64,000 bases of DNA from Scatophagus argus (taxonomy: Eukaryota > Chordata > Actinopteri > Scatophagidae): assembly GCF_020382885.2 (NCBI RefSeq), contig NC_058513.1:16579641-16643640 (forward strand), given 5' to 3'. Under the pieces are notes generated by a model that saw nothing but the letters and a program-made list of their open reading frames with translations, did not search any database and was not told the DNA's origin. Both the position numbers and the translations under genes were made by a program. Of this stretch, positions 58,494 to 64,000 are shown in pieces (within the stretch, counting starts at the first letter, position 1; every line of letters starts with the position of its first letter).

Positions 58494-61400
58494 TAAAAAG
58501 GTGTTGTGAGGTGCGTTGACTGTACCTCTGTTTGTACTTTGACACTGTCAGCTGGCTGAGGGTTGTGAGCAATAACAGGAGGATTAAATCCCTGTTTGCT
58601 CAGCAGCCAGTAGGTCTTATGACTCCCTTTACCCTGTCGTGGACACAAATATACTCCAGTAAACATGGCTTGTACATTTTCATGGGGAAAACACATTCCT
58701 TCAAGACCTGAAGTCACCTTCATTGCGATTTCCCCTCTTTCCTCCAGCTCGAACAATCCAGCCTGGACAAGAATGTCAGCAGTGCTCTGAGACAGGTGAA
58801 TCTTCAGGGCTGTGTAAAATATAAAGAAGAGAATGACAAACATTTTAAAGGTACGCTTTTTAAGATTTGGGTTTTTTTTTTTGTTTGTGTCTAATAAATG
58901 CTGATGTTTAGCACATAATATTTACAAGTTCACCCTCTTAGTTTGGCCATGTGACCCTTTACTGATTAGCATCAAACACAAAGTACAGATGTGGTTGTAT
59001 CTGTAATCTGCTAGCACAACAACCTGGTGTCATGAATCCACAACGTTCCATCACTGTCCCTCTAATTGTGGTTATACAATAAATAAATATAAAACTAATG
59101 GCATTCCACACATTTACAATATTCACTTTTGAGCATGCACTGCTGTGACACTTGCTCAGGAAACTCTGATATTAATGGTCCCAATGAATGTCCTCAGGTG
59201 TTACTTCAGTTCACTCACGTAAGCTGTTACTTTCCATGCGGGAGGCCATGTTGACCGTGTCACCAAACAGACAGTAGCGAGGCATCGTGGTGCCTACCAC
59301 TCCAGCAACCACTGGACCTACAAAACCCATGACACACTGTTTGTTTACCTACAATCAAACTTCTCAAATGTCATCCATGTACAAAATTCAGCAAAGCTCT
59401 TACACACCTTTAAGATATTTAATAATAATGACCTAGGATTGGATGACTGTCAGGAAGCTGACTCTGTCAGTACTGTCGCTTACCAGAGTGTATCCCAATG
59501 CGAATTGCAAGACTCTCAGCGGGCATATGGCGGATTCTGAAGACCTTGATGGAACTTAAGAAGTGCAAAGCCATTGTAGATATTTCGAAAGCGTGCTGAT
59601 TGCCATTGCTGATAGGTACACCGCTGGCTACCATGTATGCATCACCAATTGTTTCCACCTAGTCAACATGCAAATATGACAGAAATGAAAGTTTCACTGA
59701 CAAGTTTTACATTAACAGTGTCTTTATACAAAACAGAACCATTTAATGAAAATGGTGAGAAAAGCAAAATAGTACCGCCATTTACAGTTACAAAGAAGTG
59801 ACAAACTACCATGGCCTCACGTATAAACAGAAGGCAGATCATCTGCAAAATCTGCAGCCTACGGAAATTTACTTTTCTCTACGCTTCCGATGCATAGAGT
59901 TGAACGTGGGACAAAAAGTGTCCCATGCAACTCACTTTGTAGACATCGTACATCCTGATGATGTCATCGAAGAGGCTGTAGAGGTCGTTGAGGAACGTCA
60001 CCACCTCCATCGCAGAGCTGACAGAGCACATGGAGGTGAAGCCCACAATGTCAGAGAAGAAGATGGTCACGATGTCATAGCTTTGCGGCTCCACTGCTTT
60101 CCCTGCCATCAGTTGATCTGCAATGTACCTACGACCAATGAAACCCTGACAATGTAAAGGATGTCGTCATGGAAACCCATCTGACTGGTGGCATTGTGGT
60201 CATATGATTTGAATAGGTTACCATATGTTTAATTTTTGCTCTACTTTTGTGATTGACAAAACGTAAAGTTTGATATTGATCATTTTGATGCCTTTACACC
60301 TGGTACCTTGGTAACATGCTGGAGAGAAGCTTGTCTGCACGGGTCTTCTCTGCTGTGAGCTGATTGGTCCTCTCCTCCACCACCTCCTCCAAATGATTTG
60401 CATATTTCTCCAACTTTTCCACCATATTATCCAGTATATTTGCATGACTACAGCACAGGTTGATCAGTCAGTTGCAAGGATATATCAAAATGTTGTTCAA
60501 CAGATTTCAGTGAAATCTGGTAGAAAATTAATCGGTGAGCCAAAGAACAAGTAATGCATTTTTGGATAATTTTTGGTCCAGATACAGGAAATTTTCAGCA
60601 GTAACGCAAGGACATTTTCACGGTTATCAATTGTATTAACTCAGTGCCTTTATGTTGAAGCATATAGCAAATCTAGAGGATTTTACAGCTCTGGTAAAGG
60701 TATGTGATATGTGAATGCTCTCACTCACAACAAGCTGCCTGATTCTCATTTGTATTGTCTTACCTAATAAAATGAAGGTTTGGAGCATATAATGGGGTAT
60801 GAATAAACAAACGTTTGAGGCCTGACCTGTCTGGGCTGGTGTCCCTCATCTGTCTCCTTATAGACCCAAAAGGTGGTCGGTGGTCAGGGTTTTCACTCCA
60901 GCAGGCCCTCAGCAGTGAGTTGATATTCTCATCACACAGCTGCTCGCACAGCACTGGTCGGAGGGGTTCTCCCTGGAAAGGTGTCCGCAGCTGCATGATA
61001 ATCTCTGGAGATTGTAATCAGGAATTATCGTGATGCTGGAATTTGGAGATTTTACTTTGAGATTTTTTTTAGCTATGCTGGCTATTTGGCTCTAGGTATG
61101 GCCTCTCAGGCATTTTGTACAAACTGAAATTTCTTTTTAACTATTGGTTGGATAGCCATGAAGTCTCTTGACAATGAATCTCCCTGGCTTTGGTGATCCC
61201 CTGAGTTTTCTCCAGGCCAGTATTTTGATTTGTCCTACCATTTAAACCTACAAAACCAATGACATTCCCATCAGCCTCGGCTATACTTTGTGTTCTGCTA
61301 ACCTTTGGGTTCCAGGTTGATGTCCTGATATGGGCCACCCTTAGAGTTGTACATGAGTTCCCACAAGATGATGGCAAAGCTGTAGACATCACCTTTGGGG

Positions 61401-64000
61401 GTTCCATTGACGGGGACACCGACTTGCCTCAGAAGCTCAGGGGCTGTCCAGTACATTTCTGCAATACAGCCAGCCAACCAAATGGTGAGTAAACAGCAGT
61501 TAAAATCACCTTACCTGTGTTTCCTCTTCTTCATGCTGTGATAAGCATTGCTGTAAAGACGACATTACTAAACACTTTGGTTTTGCCTACACTGACCGTT
61601 ATAATTGGAATTTTCCAGTGGGATTATCTTGTTTTTGCTCCCGTATTTAAACTCCCACAGTCCGAAGCCGGAGAGTTTTATCTGTAGTCGGCTATCCACC
61701 AGACACGTGCTGGGCTTCAGGTTCCCATGAAACCTCAGGTTACTTTTGTGAATAAATTCCATTCCCTAAAACACAAATGAAAACAGACAAAACATCAGTC
61801 CTGCACTGTTTCTACAGTTTGTTTTAGTTTTCATTTATGGACCTAGTTATTTCGCCTTTCATAATTTAACAGGTTTATAAATACATTTGAGGAATACATG
61901 GTGGATTTTATTACAGTTGGTTATTCTAAAAGTTATTTAGTACTATTTTTGTACTATATTTGCCAAGTCCTGGTTGCGGCCCTGGGTACATTCGTTTGAC
62001 TCACATTGACAATGTCATAAGCAAAGGAGATCTTAAACATCCCATCCAGCTCAACATCTGAAGCCCTCAGAACATCCTGAAAGGGGGAAAAAACAATGTA
62101 AAAGATTTTGAAGTTCAGTGTCTAAATTTGACCCAGCTTACGTTTCACCTTAAAACTGTCACACAAGTATTGTTGGTAATAGTAACATGGAAGTTTAAAA
62201 AGAGCTGGAGTAGACAAGAACAAGTTGAAACCCTTTCAATTTGGGTAAATAATAGTCACATATAGAAAAAAGTAACTAAAGCCAGTGGTTATCAGTGTCT
62301 ACCCCATGGATGAACCCTATTGCCTTGATATTGACCCAAATAAGACAGAGTGGGGAGGAGTAACGATACATTGCTCAAGTAGTATGCAGCATGTAGCACA
62401 GGCTGAGACACTGACCTTCAGACTGCCTTTCCTGCAGTACTGCAAGACCAAACAGACGTTCGGTGGCTCGATGCAAACACCAAAAAACTGCACCAAGTTC
62501 TCATGTTTCATCTCTTTCAACTGCCGCAAAGAGTTGAAGATTGTTAGGCACAGAGAAGATCAACTCATGAGTGAGGAAAGAACTGCTTCATATTATTCTT
62601 AAATCATAGCATCTTTACTGTTTAAATGGTTCTTTGTTACAAGAGTAGAGTAAGATCTGCACCATTGTTAAGATGTTATATATGACTCGTTTTTGTTTAG
62701 ATATGCTATGATACGCAGCAGCAGATTTTTATTTAGTGTGAATGAATCCAATCAAGGAACCAAAAAATGCAAAAGGTAAGTTTTGTTTGGTTTAAAAATG
62801 GCGAGGAACTTTACCACGTTGAATTCTGCGATAACTGAAGGCTTCTGGATGTTACTGCTAATGTGGGTCTTGATGTACTTGATGGCCACTTGATTTCCCT
62901 TCATGGAAAAAATATGCAGTGAGATTGCAGCAGAACAAATCAGAATATTGCTTGTATATCGAAACTCACTACTTTGCAGTGTTTATCTAAACACATGCCC
63001 TGCACCCCCCACAAAAAGAGGACCTGAACTTTATTATATCAGACTTATTGTCCCTCTCATGAGCAGTCATGCCTCATTAAGTTCCTGTAGGCATGTAAGG
63101 CTCTGCTTTTACCATCAGTCTGTAATCATGGCCACAGAGGCTGCTGTTCAGGCAAGTTGCGTGGACTCACTTTAATCTCTGAATAAAGATGATACCTGGT
63201 AGAGACCAATGGTGGTGTAGATGTGTTCCCTCCCTGTCTTGTCCTTCAGGCCATAGCTGTTGTTGGAGAAAGTGGACTGAGAGCCGCCGCTCCCAGTTTG
63301 ACTGGCTGTGGTGCTTGGAGATAAACCCTGAACTCCCTGGAGGAGACACGGACACACCGAACAAACCAGTGAACACCAGGCAAGCAAACACACACACACA
63401 CACACTGCACGCTTATGTATTTTTTATTCTTCAACCAGAAAACATATGTGCCTTACCTGCCATACTGAGCACTCCCTGATGATGGTGATGTCGCTGTAGT
63501 TGATCAGCCACCAGCAGGAGTCATCGAGCCTCGTCTGGAGTCGAAACTTCTGCAGAATGAGGACCCCGATGCACGCAACTGCTAGCACACCCATGGCAGG
63601 GAAGGTCACGAGCAGAGCCAGCAAGGCGATGTCTGTGTCCCATCAGGGCGATAAATCATCATGTTTTTATCAGTGATCCAATGGGAAAAACTGAGGTAAG
63701 TGGTGTTTTACTGATTGCTTGAAAGTCACTTCTGCCATAGATATTACTTTACCATTAATCAGCCATTCACAGAGCTCGTTGTTGAAACCACATTCTGGTT
63801 TATCAGAAGGGGGTCTTCCTTTTGGCCAGACCACAGAAGCAAACATAGAAGTTGGCCTGCAATGACATGTTTTTTGTGTGATTTCCCAAAGTGTGTTTAT
63901 CAATAAAGTGCTTTTTTTTTTTTTTTTGACAGTATAGTTACCGGACAGCTTTGGTGTGACTGTCAAAATGCAGGATGGGTACAAACTTTGTGACGTCACC
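58493..64000 (-). CDS. gucy2g: receptor guanylyl cyclase G, 3' part (runs off the window)
   Basis: Sixteen exons in coding order: 63942-64000 (cut by the window), 63753-63856, 63457-63632, 63196-63336, 62815-62898, 62416-62520, 62005-62076, 61597-61765, 61303-61458, 60827-61004, 60307-60447, 59936-60128, 59484-59658, 59219-59317, 58718-58809, 58493-58633. They join to 694 aa plus stop. The end of the extracellular domain leads to a transmembrane helix ([19 protein letters not shown]), then a kinase-homology domain ([50 protein letters not shown]), a dimerisation coiled coil ([20 protein letters not shown]) and a class III cyclase ([49 protein letters not shown]) with the metal-binding Asp residues and the Glu and Cys that select GTP. 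HGNL and GFG replace HRD and DFG, so the kinase domain is regulatory only. The [12 protein letters not shown] end and tectb adjacency identify GUCY2G, a pseudogene in human. Confidence 0.92.
61085..61302. mobile_element. dispersed fish repeat abutting a gucy2g exon
   Basis: ATTGGTTGGATAGCCATGAA, TTTGGTGATCCCCTGAG, CAATGACATTCCCATCAGCC and TACTTTGTGTT follow in the order I recall for a high-copy teleost repeat. The match continues to the splice donor of the exon beginning at 61303. Confidence 0.45.

Noticed and set aside
62521-62560. Extension of the gucy2g exon upstream to include IFNSLRQ
   Set aside because: No AG acceptor precedes that extension, while GCGGCAG at 62521-62527 gives the correct phase with the exon ending at 62815 and aligns with the guanylyl cyclase family.

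Overview
The window is vertebrate nuclear DNA, almost certainly from a spiny-rayed teleost fish. The evidence is GT-AG introns of 0.1 to 5.5 kb, abundant CA/TG microsatellites, Tc1- and hAT-type transposon relics of fish type, and proteins that align along their length with human orthologues. I see nothing prokaryotic or viral. All coordinates and protein matches come from reading the sequence and from memory of the families; no search was run.

Layout: (1) plekhm1, plus strand, non-coding exon ending at 1937, coding 2497-10647, poly(A) signal about 11772. (2) klhdc1, plus strand, coding 12917-19332. (3) A LASP/LIM-nebulette gene (lasp1-like), minus strand, coding 28272 down to 20185, tail to tail with klhdc1. 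(4) An isolated tRNA-Cys(GCA) at 29258-29329. (5) plxdc1, minus strand, coding 42396 down to 30921. (6) A 6.6 kb gene-free stretch, 42.4-49.06 kb. (7) A small Dickkopf-family gene (DKK3-like), plus strand, coding 49259-50888. (8) tectb (beta-tectorin), plus strand, coding 53904-57576. (9) gucy2g (receptor guanylyl cyclase G), minus strand, 3' part only, from 58493 to beyond the window end.

Each multi-exon model was assembled by hand from splice sites and reading phase, and each closes without frame conflict: 1076 aa (plekhm1), 406 aa (klhdc1), 265 aa (lasp1-like), 480 aa (plxdc1), 196 aa (DKK3-like), 339 aa (tectb) and 694 aa of gucy2g. The genes do not form a pathway; the neighbourhood is one of conserved synteny. 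lasp1 and plxdc1 are near neighbours on human 17q12, plekhm1 is on 17q21, and tectb and GUCY2GP are neighbours on human 10q25.

The best leads are: a recent tandem duplication of a 108-nt nebulin-repeat exon in the lasp1-like gene; splice sites built into or touching TG/GT microsatellites in three genes; a Dickkopf domain that lacks two of its ten cysteines; a tectb without a recognisable furin site; a gucy2g poly(A) signal overlapping its stop codon; and a CTCF-like motif about 200 bp from the lone tRNA gene. I found no convincing new multi-gene system.
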